Shown here: positions 17,058 through 26,950 of the stretch, in pieces | Position numbering within the stretch: position 1 is the first letter of the stretch | Layout: the number at the start of each line of letters is the position of its first letter | NCBI GenBank assembly: GCA_964576265.1 | Contig: CAZNVB010000270.1 | Coordinates: 1-64,000, forward strand | DNA: 64,000 nt | Reading direction: 5' to 3' | Source: CAZNVB01 sp964576265 | Lineage (GTDB): Bacteria > Acidobacteriota > Aminicenantia > Aminicenantales > UBA8522 | Program-made: the position numbers and the translations under genes | The notes under the pieces: model-generated | Seen by the model: only the letters and a program-made list of their open reading frames with translations | Databases searched by the model: none | What the model was told of the DNA's origin: nothing

Positions 17058-20000
17058 TCAATCTTCGACCGAGGTGCTCATGCCGGCGAAGGTCGTCATG
17101 CCCAATTCCGTATCAAAACGATCGAAATTGTCGAGATTGCGCTCCCGGCCGAGAAAAGCGAGCGTCAGCAGGTGTTTCTTTGTCTCCGGCGTCGCATTGG
17201 CCAGGGCTTGGCTGGCGGCGAATTCCCGGATGGACCGGATAAACACATCGGCCTCCTCATGCCGACCCAACCCGCGGAGACAGAACGCCTGATAATAGCG
17301 CGTCTGCATCAAAGTGAAAACATGAGACACCTCAAACCGGACGTGGCGCTTGATATTCAAAGCCTCGGACCAGGCTTTTTTCGCCCCCTCACGGTCTCCG
17401 ATCATCGAACGGCAATAGCCGATGTAGAAAAGACGGCGGGCCTGGGACGGGAAATCCACAAGATAGTGTTTATCCAGGTTCTCCGGGACCCGGCCGGCGG
17501 CCTCGAAATCGGCCAGCGCCTCCCCGTATCTTTTCTCCTTGAGCTTCCGGAAGCCCGCAGCCAGCTTCATGATGACCCAATTCCGGCCGAGCGACGACCG
17601 CCAGAAATAGGTAAAATCGACCCGGCGCATGAACTGTTCGAGCTTGTCGTAGGCGCCGGTGAGCAGATAGCCGTTCATCAGCGTTCCGCAGGTCGTGAAG
17701 CAGGGGAGGAAGCGATCGATGTTTTTCTCCAGAAGCTTGATCGAAGCTTCAAGCCCCTCCCTTGCTCGGACTTCGGAAACATAATCGTCAAAAAGATAAG
17801 CGTCGTCCGGCGACAGGGCGAGCGCTTCCTCAAGGTAAGCAAGAGCTTTCCCATCCGCCCCGTTGAGCTTCTTTCTTGCCCGGTACAGAGAGCGCAGGGC
17901 AACCGGGTCTTTATATCCCAGACTATAGGCTTTTTCCCAGAGCAAGATACCCTCCTCCTCTAAATCGTGGGCGTAAGCGAAATTTCCCAGGTGATAATAG
18001 AGCTCGCCGTTCTGAGGGCTGCGGACAATTTGCTTTTGAAGAATGAGATATTCTTCCATCCTCCAGGCAAAATCCTGGCTGCGGAAGGGCCTCTTTTGGA
18101 ATCGACTTTTCCTGTTCAGAAGCGCTTCGAGCTCGACCTGGTAGAGCCGGATGATCGCATTGTCGTTGTCGATGAGGTCGAGGACGGCAAAGGCTTCCTC
18201 GTAAAGGGCGGCGGAATAGAGCGTAGCGACGACCTCGAGAAGCTCCTCCGAAAAATCTTGATAACGTGCCCGGATCGAATCTCCTGATGCGGTCGTCGTC
18301 TTCGCCTCCGTTCTTGAAGGCGAAGCTGGCGGCGTCGTACCTATTGTCCTTGATCCCGGCTGCCGTGTTTCGATCAAGAATCGGGCACAAGATACAAAAG
18401 CGTTCTCCGGGTCGATTCTTTGCGCCCGGTCGAGCATCTCGCGCGCCTCCTGTACCCTGTTCAACCGCTTCAAGACCAGGGCTCTCAAGATCAAGGGCTT
18501 GAGAATCGAGCCGTTGACGGCGATCGCCCGGGCGAGATGCGCTTCGGCCGCTCTCATATCGCCCGCAGCGCTGGCCATCTCGGCTTCCGCCATCCTCTCG
18601 GCCGCTTCGTAGCCGAAACGGCCGGAATGGCGGAGATGATAATGAGCGTCTTCCGTTTTCCCAAGATAGCGAAGGGCCAATCCCTTATAATAAAGAGTCC
18701 GACCGTCGTCGGGGATCCGTTCCAGGGCCTGATTGAAATGACCGAGAGCGTCCTCGAATTTCCCCGCCTGAAAAGCCAATAACCCAAGCTCCGCGTGCGC
18801 TCGGCTGAACCCCGGGTCGATACGGAGGCACTCCTCGAGAAGCTTTTTCTGGCGCGGCAGATGGTAGAACCAGTCGCTGGCCAAGTTTTCGGCTCTGGCG
18901 TATATTCCTTCGGCCGTAAATTCTTCGGCTCTCGCCGCTCTCTGCTTCTCGGGAACGAAATAGCTGTCCATGACCATGGGTTTTTTGGCTTTCGGCCAGA
19001 CTTCGGCGATTTTCCGGCCGTCGGAGTGCCGCGCTTCGAATGAGACTTCATCGATCTCATTACGGGGGCAGCGAAATTCTTCCTGAATCGTAAGGAGCTT
19101 GCCAGGCTGAAGGACGATTCCTGGCCAAGCTTTGAGCGTTGCGGTTCCTTTTTTTATCGCCAGCGAAACATCCGCCAGAGGCCTGTTCGCCTCGATTCTG
19201 ATGAACGCCGCGGCCGCTTCTTCCGATACGGCCCGGACCTCAAAATTGACGGCTGCGTTTTCGGAAGCGCCGTTGAAGACGCCGATGTCGCCGACCGGAT
19301 ACCAGTATTCGGTCCAGGTTTGCGAGGTCATCGGCGCCAGACGGTCGAACTTCTCCTGGATGACGATCCGACCCGCCTGGATCTCCCCGTAGGGTTGTCC
19401 GTCTGCATGAGTGTGCTTTGTATGCTGAGCCGTGGGATGCCAGCCCCAGCTCCAGTACTTCTTTCCCGGCAGGTCGTTCACGTCGGCGTAATGAACCAGG
19501 CCGGCCCGGTCGTCGTGACTGAAATAGCCGAAGAAGCCCTCCCGGGCCTCCAGCATATAAAGACCCAGCATCTCGTCCAGATTTTTGATCAGGGCGATAT
19601 GGGCGCCTTCATAGGTCGGCCAGGAATAGACGACGTCATATTTTCCGTGCATGGCGCCTTTCGTCTCGGGATAGATATATTCGGTGTTGTCCCGGAGCGG
19701 GATACCGCAGTTCGCCCAGTAGAGGTAGCGGGCTTCAACCGCCGATTCATTGGCCACCCGGACGTCCTGACGGACCCGTGCCTCGCCGGGAAAGAGCGTA
19801 AAACGAACCGTCCAGTGGAGGCGGCCGATTTTTTCCGTGTTGCTCATGATGAGCGACACCGAGCCGTCGGAGTCGGCGCGGGCGACGCATTCGCGCGGCC
19901 GGGCGTTGGTCTGGGAATGGGCATTGGGGAGATTGAGCTCCAGGCCGCCTCCGACATACTGGTAGCCCATGCCGGCATTATAGAATTTCGCCGCCGTGTT

Positions 20001-20351
20001 GATCCGGTGGATGACCTCGCGGCGGCGGATTTTGTCATACAGATAGTAAATCCGGCCACCGTAATCCGGGCACATGGCGATCTTCAGATATTCGTTTTCG
20101 GCGACGAGAAGCCGGAGCCTGCGCGGCGTCACCTGGAACCGCTTGCTGCCGTAAAACTGGTAAGGGTAGCAGATATAGCCGGTGAGCAGCCCGAAAGGCG
20201 GGTAGGGATCAAGAGGAAGCTGGTTGTGTTCGTCGATCGTCTCGTAGGTTTCGGACAGCCGGACTGCAGCCTTCTGGCTGCGTCCGGATAGCGGAAGATT
20301 CGATAACAAGAGCAAACCCAGAGCCAGTTTGGAAAAGGTCTTAGTCATCAT
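17058..20351 (-). CDS. DUF5107 and TPR-repeat protein, exported
   Basis: A 1097-residue protein with an N-terminal signal peptide (residues about 5-24). A DUF5107-like beta-sandwich region follows at roughly 45-345, with CPDYGGRIYYLYDK and GGGLELNLPN. Residues about 480-1090 hold a long array of TPR units, such as GFSRAHAELGLLAFQAGKFEDA and GRTLYYKGLALRYLGKTEDA. DUF5107 resembles galactose-mutarotase-like domains and is found in secreted glycan-related proteins of Bacteroidota and Acidobacteriota. It may bind or process glycans at the envelope. The upstream same-strand neighbour is a DegT aminotransferase, 84 bases away. Confidence 0.85.
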   Translation of the reverse strand: MMTKTFSKLALGLLLLSNLPLSGRSQKAAVRLSETYETIDEHNQLPLDPYPPFGLLTGYICYPYQFYGSKRFQVTPRRLRLLVAENEYLKIAMCPDYGGRIYYLYDKIRRREVIHRINTAAKFYNAGMGYQYVGGGLELNLPNAHSQTNARPRECVARADSDGSVSLIMSNTEKIGRLHWTVRFTLFPGEARVRQDVRVANESAVEARYLYWANCGIPLRDNTEYIYPETKGAMHGKYDVVYSWPTYEGAHIALIKNLDEMLGLYMLEAREGFFGYFSHDDRAGLVHYADVNDLPGKKYWSWGWHPTAQHTKHTHADGQPYGEIQAGRIVIQEKFDRLAPMTSQTWTEYWYPVGDIGVFNGASENAAVNFEVRAVSEEAAAAFIRIEANRPLADVSLAIKKGTATLKAWPGIVLQPGKLLTIQEEFRCPRNEIDEVSFEARHSDGRKIAEVWPKAKKPMVMDSYFVPEKQRAARAEEFTAEGIYARAENLASDWFYHLPRQKKLLEECLRIDPGFSRAHAELGLLAFQAGKFEDALGHFNQALERIPDDGRTLYYKGLALRYLGKTEDAHYHLRHSGRFGYEAAERMAEAEMASAAGDMRAAEAHLARAIAVNGSILKPLILRALVLKRLNRVQEAREMLDRAQRIDPENAFVSCARFLIETRQPGSRTIGTTPPASPSRTEAKTTTASGDSIRARYQDFSEELLEVVATLYSAALYEEAFAVLDLIDNDNAIIRLYQVELEALLNRKSRFQKRPFRSQDFAWRMEEYLILQKQIVRSPQNGELYYHLGNFAYAHDLEEEGILLWEKAYSLGYKDPVALRSLYRARKKLNGADGKALAYLEEALALSPDDAYLFDDYVSEVRAREGLEASIKLLEKNIDRFLPCFTTCGTLMNGYLLTGAYDKLEQFMRRVDFTYFWRSSLGRNWVIMKLAAGFRKLKEKRYGEALADFEAAGRVPENLDKHYLVDFPSQARRLFYIGYCRSMIGDREGAKKAWSEALNIKRHVRFEVSHVFTLMQTRYYQAFCLRGLGRHEEADVFIRSIREFAASQALANATPETKKHLLTLAFLGRERNLDNFDRFDTELGMTTFAGMSTSVED

Positions 20352-20435
20352 CGCCTCCCCGGGGATATTTTAGCCGGCGCTTCCTGAGGCCGCTTGCTTC
20401 GGGCCTTCCCCATTTCAGAGGGGAAGGGAACCCGC

Positions 20436-21764
20436 TCAAGAAATCGTCTTTCTCTTCCCCCGCACTTTCTCGGCCGCACTGCGGATGCCGCCGATCATCG
20501 TCTCGACGTCGGCTTCGGTCAAACGAGGATGCATCGGCAGGTTGAACTCGCGCCGGTAGAAAAATTTCTCGGCGTTCGGGCAGAGGTTCTGGCCGTAGCC
20601 GAGCTTTTTGAGTCCGGTGAAATGATAGGTCGGCTGGTAGTGAAGAATGCCCTGGATGCCCTCCTCTCGATAGAGCACGCGCAGAAAATCATCGCGCGAG
20701 GCCCCGAGCTCTTCCTCTTCGACGCAGACCGTGTAAAGGTGATAGACATGCTTGTATCCTTCCGGCTCATAGACGGGGGTGATCCCCTTGATGCCGGTCA
20801 GGCCGGCTGTCAGCTTATGCCCGATCGCCCGGCGCTTTTCCGTCAGCAGATCGAGCTTGTCGAGCTGCACGCAGCCGACCGCCGCCTGGATCTCGTTCAT
20901 CCGGTAGTTGCAGCCCCAGTGGCCGTTCCAGTCGTCGACATCGAAATGCGAGGGAAGCCAGTAATCAAGGCGGCTTTCTTTCTCCACTTCGATCGGACCG
21001 AAGCGCCATTTCGTCTGCCGAAGGTCCCAATTGTTGAGGTTCATGCAGCGGAGCTTTTCGATCCCCTCGGCGAACAGGTCATTGTTCGTCGTCATCATCC
21101 CGCCCTCGCCGCAGGTCGTGATGTTCTTGAGCGAATGGAAAGAAAACACGCCGATGTCGCCGACGCTTCCCGCTCGGCGGCCTTTGTACTCGGCTCCGAC
21201 CGCGTGGGCGCAGTCCTCAAGGACGTAGAGTTTATGCCTGCGGGCGATCTCCATGATCGGATCCATGTCGCACATCAGGCCGCCGTAATGGACAACGTAG
21301 ATCGCCCTGGTTTTCGAGGTCACCCTGGCCTCGATCTCCCGGGGGTCGATGTTATAGGTTCGCGGGTCGATATCGGCATAAACCGGCCGGCCGCCTTCTT
21401 TCAAGACGACCAGGCTTGTGGCGATAAACGTCGTCGGCGTGACGATAACTTCATCTCCGGGCCGGATATCGAAAAGCTGGGTCGCGATGTGCATGCCGCT
21501 CGTGCAATTGGAGCAGGCCAGGGCATGCTTGACGCCGCACATGGCGGCAAATTTTTTCTGAAACTCGGTCGTTTTCGGGCCCATGGTCAGGGTGTCCTGC
21601 TTCATCGCCGCCAAAACCGCTTTCTCCTCCGCTTCGTCATAAATAGAGCCGAAAAACGAATAGGGGACCTTGAGCTTGACGCCGTCGTCCGTGGCGTAGG
21701 AACTCGTGATCCCGCCTTCGGTCTCGCCTCCGGTAATATGTTTTTTCGCTTCGTCTTCAGACAT
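20436..21764 (-). CDS. DegT/DnrJ/EryC1/StrS family aminotransferase
   Basis: A 442-residue PLP enzyme. FSFHSLKNITTCGEGGM holds the Schiff-base lysine, VLEDCAHAVGAEY the PLP-binding Asp, and CSNCTSGMHIA the substrate/PLP loop. The family transfers amino groups to keto-sugars or catalyses sugar deoxygenation. The start at 21764 follows GAGGAGG at a seven-base spacing; an upstream in-frame start at 21803 lacks a site. It could supply an amino sugar for a surface glycan or take part in catabolism. A related C-terminal fragment is at the left window edge. Confidence 0.85.
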   Translation of the reverse strand: MSEDEAKKHITGGETEGGITSSYATDDGVKLKVPYSFFGSIYDEAEEKAVLAAMKQDTLTMGPKTTEFQKKFAAMCGVKHALACSNCTSGMHIATQLFDIRPGDEVIVTPTTFIATSLVVLKEGGRPVYADIDPRTYNIDPREIEARVTSKTRAIYVVHYGGLMCDMDPIMEIARRHKLYVLEDCAHAVGAEYKGRRAGSVGDIGVFSFHSLKNITTCGEGGMMTTNNDLFAEGIEKLRCMNLNNWDLRQTKWRFGPIEVEKESRLDYWLPSHFDVDDWNGHWGCNYRMNEIQAAVGCVQLDKLDLLTEKRRAIGHKLTAGLTGIKGITPVYEPEGYKHVYHLYTVCVEEEELGASRDDFLRVLYREEGIQGILHYQPTYHFTGLKKLGYGQNLCPNAEKFFYRREFNLPMHPRLTEADVETMIGGIRSAAEKVRGKRKTIS

Positions 21765-21793
21765 CGCCAACCTCCTCGGATGGAATCGGATTT

Positions 21794-21822
21794 CGGATAC
21801 CACAGAGCGCTCTTATTGTCAA
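21794..21822 (-). promoter_or_regulatory. Probable promoter of the DegT aminotransferase gene
   Basis: On the minus strand, TTGACA (21817-21822), 17 bases and TATCCG (21794-21799). The -35 is perfect, the -10 weak; the leader would be about 25 bases. Confidence 0.4.
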
Positions 21823-21992
21823 ACAACCGCACGATTGATCAAAATAAAAAATGGGAGCTTATGCCCCTTCGCAATTTCAGATAAAAATATCGACCCTTTC
21901 TCGTCACCGCCGGAAGTTGACAAGGGGGAACCGCCGGAGATATCTTCGGGGCGAAGCCGAAAGGCTGAATCAATGCCCGGAGGAAACGTCCA

Positions 21993-23282
21993 ATGGAAAA
22001 TGATCGCAGGCGATTACAATTAACCGCCTTTCCGTTTCATTCTCGGCGGCTGAAGGCGACGGAGCGATCACCGTCCCTGAAATTGAGATCGCTTCGGAAC
22101 CTCGTTGGTCACCATGAGGCTTTATTCGCTTGGCCCTCCCGAATCGCGATCGGCGCGTTTCTCATTGTGCTGTTGAGCGTCGTCGTGTGTCCGGCTCAAA
22201 CCCAGGCGCCGGAAAACAGGATCGTCTGCGACCTCGAGACCGGCCCGGACAATCCCCGCAACTCCGAGGGCGCATTCCTCGAGCTCAATGACGGCCGCTT
22301 GATGTTCGCCTACACCCGCTTCTACGGCGGAAGCGACGACAACGCCGGCGCCGATATCGCCGCCGTCTATTCGTCCGACAACGGGCTGACCTGGACTCGC
22401 GAGCCCGAGATCATTATCAAAAACGACGCCGCCGAGAACGTCATGAGTGTCTCCCTTCTCAGGCTCGCCGACAGACGGATCGCCCTGCTCTATCTGCGGA
22501 AAAACGGCCTCCATGACTGCCGTCCATATCTTCGCTTTTCGTCGGATGAGGGAAAGACCTGGGGCCCGCCGATCCTGGCCATCCCCGCCCCGGGCTACTT
22601 CGTCGTCAACAACGATCGCTTGGTTCAGCTTGGAAGCGGCCGCCTGATCGTACCCGCCGCATTCCACCGCTTGAAGGGCGAGAACCCCAAAGATTTCAAG
22701 AATTTCGATCCCCGGGCCATCGCTCTCTTTTATTTATCCGATGACGGCGGCCGGAGCTGGAGGGAATCGGATTCCTGGTGGGCGCTCCCGGCTTTTTCTC
22801 AAACCGGCCTCCAGGAACCCGGGCTGATCGAGCTTAAGAACGGAACGCTTTTTGCCTGGGCGCGGACCGACCAGGGATGCCAGTACGGGATGATCTCATC
22901 CGACGGTGGAAAAACCTGGAGCGCGCCCTTTCCTGCGCCGTTCAAGTCGCCGAACTCTCCCCTCTCGATGAAGCGGATCCCCTCGACGGGGGACCTCCTG
23001 GCTGTCTGGAACGACCATTCCGGCCGCTTCCCTTATCCCAAGAATCATGCGGTGTATGGCGGCCGCACTCCCCTGGTCAGCGCTGTGAGCCGCGACGAAG
23101 GAAAGACCTGGGGGAATTTTCGGGAAATCGAGAATGATCCCGGCTCCGGCTACTGCTATACGGCCATCGATTTCAAGGACAAATGGGTCTACCTCGCCTA
23201 CTGGCACGGCGAATCGAAAAATGGCCGGTCCGTGACCCGCCTCCGGCTGCGCCGCGCCGACCTCGGCTGGTTTTACAGATAA
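21993..23282 (+). CDS. Sialidase-like (BNR/Asp-box) exported protein
   Basis: A 429-residue six-bladed propeller with five Asp boxes: SSDNGLTW, SSDEGKTW, SDDGGRSW, SSDGGKTW and SRDEGKTW. The fold is that of exo-sialidases, but many relatives hydrolyse or bind other glycans. GGAGGA lies eight bases before the ATG, supporting this start, although the signal/anchor helix (IAIGAFLIVLLSVVVCPA) begins only at about residue 50. The long basic N-terminus is unusual and a downstream start is possible. It is convergent with the GH20 gene at a gap of four bases. Confidence 0.75.
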   Translation: MENDRRRLQLTAFPFHSRRLKATERSPSLKLRSLRNLVGHHEALFAWPSRIAIGAFLIVLLSVVVCPAQTQAPENRIVCDLETGPDNPRNSEGAFLELNDGRLMFAYTRFYGGSDDNAGADIAAVYSSDNGLTWTREPEIIIKNDAAENVMSVSLLRLADRRIALLYLRKNGLHDCRPYLRFSSDEGKTWGPPILAIPAPGYFVVNNDRLVQLGSGRLIVPAAFHRLKGENPKDFKNFDPRAIALFYLSDDGGRSWRESDSWWALPAFSQTGLQEPGLIELKNGTLFAWARTDQGCQYGMISSDGGKTWSAPFPAPFKSPNSPLSMKRIPSTGDLLAVWNDHSGRFPYPKNHAVYGGRTPLVSAVSRDEGKTWGNFREIENDPGSGYCYTAIDFKDKWVYLAYWHGESKNGRSVTRLRLRRADLGWFYR

Positions 23283-23286
23283 AGGA

Positions 23287-25440
23287 CTACATTTTGTACG
23301 AATAGGCGAGGCGGCTGGCGCTTACAATGCGGTCGTAGGAATTGCAAATCAGGTCGGCGACGCCGTTTTTTCCCTGCCAGGGCAGCCGTTCCCGCTCGAG
23401 CTCGGGGATGGATTTGATTCGGCCGGCGATGAAGTCCTCGATTCTCGAACGCGCCGTATCGATCCTCATCAGAAGAGCGCCGTAGCGCAAATCCATGACC
23501 TCCCAGCCGAACGGCTGGTGGATGGAAAGCCAGAGAAAGCGGTGGTACTGCCTCAGGTCGGAAACTCGGCCGGCGAGGTCCGGGAGGATCTCCCGGGCGA
23601 TCTTTTCAAGGGCCGTCATGTCTTTCGCCAGGTAAGACTGGCGGATCTTCAACCCGATCTCGGACTTGGCCGCCAGAACTGCGCTCGCCTTGGCATAATA
23701 ATGGAAAATAAAATCAAAACGGCCGCCCTTCGCCGCTCCGAGCTTGAGTTTTTCCGTCAGATCAGAATAGTGCTTTTCGAGGGCCAGGTCTTCGATATTC
23801 TTGTCGAACATCCCCATCAGAATGTCCTGCCACATCAGGTAACGGCTGGGGTTGGCGGGCGAATTCTTATCCACGCCCGGGATCGCATTCAGGCCGTTGA
23901 TTTCCCAGAAATCCTCAAAGCCGCAGCCGGTGCAGAACTCGAAGCGTTTTTTAAGTTTGGCTTCGCTCAGTTCGAGAGCATAGCCGTGCTCGGCGAAGAG
24001 CTGAAGACCCAGGAGATGGCCGAAAATGTTGCTTTCGGTCGTGGCGTCTCCCCAGATCGTTGCGAACACTTCCTTGATTCCTGTTTCCTTGCATGCCCGA
24101 AGTGCGGCGTTCGTCGTGACAAATGTCTTTCCATGGCTCATCCCGTAACCCTGCCAGCCCCAAATCCCGCCGGCAAAAATCGGGTCCGAGCCGAATTCCC
24201 TGTGACGCCGGATCCACTCTTTATAAAAATCCGGCTCGTTATGGTAATAATCCCAATAGACAAACTGGACATTTTTGGGCATTCTGGCGATGTCCGTCGG
24301 ATCGATCTTGCTCGACGGATCGTAATAATCGCCGGTCTTCGAAGCGGCCCGGAAATACATGTCGCTCCAGATCATCGGCCGCAGACCGAGCCGGTCGGTG
24401 ATCTCGAGAACGCGCGCCAAGTGCTCGGTCATGATATCGATTTTCTTGCGCCAGCCGTGGAGCTTGAGATAATTTCCCTGGCCGAGACGCCAGGCCTCGT
24501 CCATACCGATGTGGATGCGCCGGGAGGCGAAGGGCTCCGAAGCCGAGGTGATCATCCGCTCGATGAAGGCATAGGTCTTTTCGCTCCCCGGAAGGAGCGT
24601 GTCTTCATCCTCTTTGATGTCGCGATAGACCGCCCACTGGAGGACATCGGTCAGATGGGCCAGCGTCTGGATGCAGGGGATCACCTCGATGCCGAAAATG
24701 CCGGCGTAGCGGTCGATCTCTCGGAGCTCCTCTTGGGTGTAACGGCCGCGCATATAGCCGAAATAGGGCTCCTCCTTGATCACGTAGCTGTCCTCGGAAT
24801 AGAGCATGATCATGTTCATTCCCATCGCCGCCATCAGCCGGAGAAGAACCCTGACGCTCGGCAGGCCGATGACCGCGTTCCCCTGCGACACATCGAACAT
24901 GGCGCCGACGGTGGTGAATTGCGGCTCCTCGACGATTTCGAAACTCGGGCTCTTCGGCTTTTCCATGATCTCTTGAAGAAGAAGACTCAGGCCGCGGAAA
25001 AAATGGTTTTTCGCGCCGAAATGGATCTCTGCGCTCCTTCCCTTCTTGCTCACACGCAAAAGGTTCTGCTTGATCCGGCTGACTTTAACCCTCAGGCTGT
25101 TTCTCGCATCGAGCGAGATCCGGCAGTTCAGCTCCGGTCCCATGATCTCTATCCCGGGCAGGAGGTCCTTGACGTCTCCCTGAAAATAGAGGTCCGCCGG
25201 CCTTTCCGGCCACGCTCGGGGCTCAAATAGAGTTAATTTGGGGATCGGGAGGGTCTGGCCGGACGAGGCCGCCGGGGCCTGAGATCGGACTTCTACTCCG
25301 ACATTCCCGGCAGGAGGGGCCTGCACCGAATCGGCCGCCGGATATTTGGGGAGATCTCGATTTATCCCTCGTGGTCTCTTTTTGACGACACCCAAGACGG
25401 CAGCGCCGGCCGTTGTGCCGATGAAATCCCTTCGTTTCAC
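23287..25440 (-). CDS. Tat-exported GH20-like glycoside hydrolase
   Basis: A 717-residue protein. The start is GTG at 25440, eight bases after an AAGGAGG core, and gives a twin-arginine signal (MKRRDFIGTTAGAAVLG). Residues about 90-200 look like the GH20 accessory domain. The TIM barrel follows with IHIGMDEAWR, the Asp-Glu catalytic pair of beta-N-acetylhexosaminidases that use substrate-assisted catalysis, and FVYWDYYHN and WGDATTE later. A frame extension up to 25617 would bury the signal. It likely removes terminal hexosamine or a related residue outside the cytoplasm. Confidence 0.8.
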   Translation of the reverse strand: MKRRDFIGTTAGAAVLGVVKKRPRGINRDLPKYPAADSVQAPPAGNVGVEVRSQAPAASSGQTLPIPKLTLFEPRAWPERPADLYFQGDVKDLLPGIEIMGPELNCRISLDARNSLRVKVSRIKQNLLRVSKKGRSAEIHFGAKNHFFRGLSLLLQEIMEKPKSPSFEIVEEPQFTTVGAMFDVSQGNAVIGLPSVRVLLRLMAAMGMNMIMLYSEDSYVIKEEPYFGYMRGRYTQEELREIDRYAGIFGIEVIPCIQTLAHLTDVLQWAVYRDIKEDEDTLLPGSEKTYAFIERMITSASEPFASRRIHIGMDEAWRLGQGNYLKLHGWRKKIDIMTEHLARVLEITDRLGLRPMIWSDMYFRAASKTGDYYDPSSKIDPTDIARMPKNVQFVYWDYYHNEPDFYKEWIRRHREFGSDPIFAGGIWGWQGYGMSHGKTFVTTNAALRACKETGIKEVFATIWGDATTESNIFGHLLGLQLFAEHGYALELSEAKLKKRFEFCTGCGFEDFWEINGLNAIPGVDKNSPANPSRYLMWQDILMGMFDKNIEDLALEKHYSDLTEKLKLGAAKGGRFDFIFHYYAKASAVLAAKSEIGLKIRQSYLAKDMTALEKIAREILPDLAGRVSDLRQYHRFLWLSIHQPFGWEVMDLRYGALLMRIDTARSRIEDFIAGRIKSIPELERERLPWQGKNGVADLICNSYDRIVSASRLAYSYKM

Positions 25441-25483
25441 GTTGGCCTCCTTGCTTCCTATCGGAGTGATGCGATGGGAAGGG

Positions 25484-25512
25484 AATATATCCCGCGGCAC
25501 GCAAGATGTCAA
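25484..25512 (-). promoter_or_regulatory. Promoter of the GH20-like gene
   Basis: TTGACA (25507-25512), a 17-base spacer and TATATT (25484-25489) on the minus strand. The leader to the GTG start at 25440 is about 37 bases and contains the AAGGAGG site. Confidence 0.7.
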
Positions 25513-25618
25513 ACGACCGCCCGGGCCTCTAAATACCCAAATCTGCATCCGGGCCGCCTCGGGGTAAACTCTGACTGAGACCGCAGGGCATGATGACGGT
25601 GAGAGCTGCCTGGCCAAG

Positions 25619-25702
25619 ATGAATCTGGGAAAACGAGAGGGATACGAGAAAATCCTCGAGCTTGCGGAAGCTCAGGCAAAAATGGTTAAAATAGAGCGAT
25701 GA
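25619..25702 (+). CDS. Possible small ORF overlapping the DHH gene start
   Basis: A 27-codon frame from ATG 25619 (open back to 25575). It encodes a helical Glu/Lys/Ala-rich peptide (KREGYEKILELAEAQAKM) and its TGA overlaps the DHH start as ATGA. There is no ribosome site. It may be a genuine leader peptide, a gene remnant or chance; the overlap and residue composition are the only support. Confidence 0.25.
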   Translation: MNLGKREGYEKILELAEAQAKMVKIER

Positions 25703-26730
25703 ACGGCCTTTTGAGTATCCTCCATCCCGACCGTCCCGTTTGCATCGTCGTCCACAACAACCCAGACCCCGATTCCCTGGCTTCCGCCATGGCTCTTCAA
25801 TATTTCCTCAAAAAGAAGGGGTTCCCCCGCGTCCGCGCGATTTATAACGGATTTATCGGACGGGCGGAAAACAAGGCCATGATCAAGATCCTGAAGATCC
25901 CGATTCATCATCTAAAAAACGCCAGAATCCCCTCGCGCCGACAATTCGTGCTCCTCGACAGCCAGCCCGGCGCCGGAAACGTCACCCTGCCGGAAAACGC
26001 TGAGCCTTTGGCCGCCATTGACCATCACCCTCTTCGGCAACGGACAAAAAGGCTCTCTTTCTATGATGTCAGGCCGAACTACGGAGCCTGTTCCACCATC
26101 ATCTACGAATATCTTGTTTCCGAGGATATCGTCATCCCCGCTCCCGTGGCTACGGCCTTGTTTCACGCAATCTTCAGCGAAACCCAGGGTCTGGGAAGAG
26201 AAGGCAGCCCGGAGGACAAAAAAGCTTATCTCGATCTCCTTCCCCGGGTAAATTTCAAGCGCCTCTCCAGGATTCAGTATCCTCCCCTGTCGCGCGATTT
26301 TATTTCCAACCTACAGCGCGTTTTGACCCGCGGATTCTATTACAGGCAGCTGGCCGGGGCCATTCTGGAAGAGCTCCCCTATCCCGATTTTGCCGCCGAA
26401 ATTGCCGATTTTCTGTTGAGAATCAAAAACATTCGCTGGTCGATCTGTCTCGGCAACTACGCCGATCTCATTTACGTTTCTATCCGGTCGAACACCACCC
26501 ACGCCAATGCGGCCCGGCTGCTCAAGAAGGCGATCCCCAAGTCCGGCACGGCCGGAGGCCACGAGCTCATTGCCGGAGCCCAGGTGAGGATCGGCAGGGA
26601 CGAAATCGAGAAGGTCGGCGCCTTAAAAAGAGAAATTGTCCGCAAAGTGCTGCGGGAGCTGTATCACACGAATATTGATAGCGTCATTCATCTGGTTTCC
26701 GACGAGCCGATCCTCTTCCCAACTGATTGA
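25699..26730 (+). CDS. DHH/DHHA1 family phosphoesterase (NrnA-like)
   Basis: A 343-residue protein with DHH-family motifs in order: HNNPDPDSLAS (motif I), LLDSQPG (motif II), AIDHHPLR (the DHH motif) and a C-terminal DHHA1 region with GGHELIAGAQVRIG. Relatives are nanoRNases, pAp phosphatases and cyclic-dinucleotide phosphodiesterases that need Mn2+. A TAAAAT box at 25687-25692 lies six bases before the ATG and TTGCGG is 19 bases further up, so translation may be leaderless. Alternatively it may be coupled to the small upstream frame. Which substrate it prefers cannot be told. Confidence 0.85.
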   Translation: MNGLLSILHPDRPVCIVVHNNPDPDSLASAMALQYFLKKKGFPRVRAIYNGFIGRAENKAMIKILKIPIHHLKNARIPSRRQFVLLDSQPGAGNVTLPENAEPLAAIDHHPLRQRTKRLSFYDVRPNYGACSTIIYEYLVSEDIVIPAPVATALFHAIFSETQGLGREGSPEDKKAYLDLLPRVNFKRLSRIQYPPLSRDFISNLQRVLTRGFYYRQLAGAILEELPYPDFAAEIADFLLRIKNIRWSICLGNYADLIYVSIRSNTTHANAARLLKKAIPKSGTAGGHELIAGAQVRIGRDEIEKVGALKREIVRKVLRELYHTNIDSVIHLVSDEPILFPTD

Positions 26731-26950
26731 GAATGCCGCGCTTCGGTCGTGCGGCCGATAAAATCTCCCTTGTCTCTCTGTTCTTTCTCCCACCAGGGGA
26801 GGATATTCACTTTCCTGAGCGTCCAAGTCGGTGCCATAATCAGGGTAATTGTCTGGTTTAGGTTGTCTGCCGAGTCAACCTGGAAGGGAACCGCTCCGCG
26901 TTCCCCCTTCCGACAGTCGGCCAATTTCATCGGCCTCGGGTTCAATTTCA

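Noticed and set aside
20394..21884. Plus-strand open frame of 496 codons over the DegT gene
   Set aside because: Shadow frame; the minus strand carries the PLP-lysine motif and a GAGGAGG start.
23518..25230. Plus-strand open frame of 570 codons across the GH20 gene
   Set aside because: Antisense shadow of a gene with catalytic motifs and promoter; no family resemblance.
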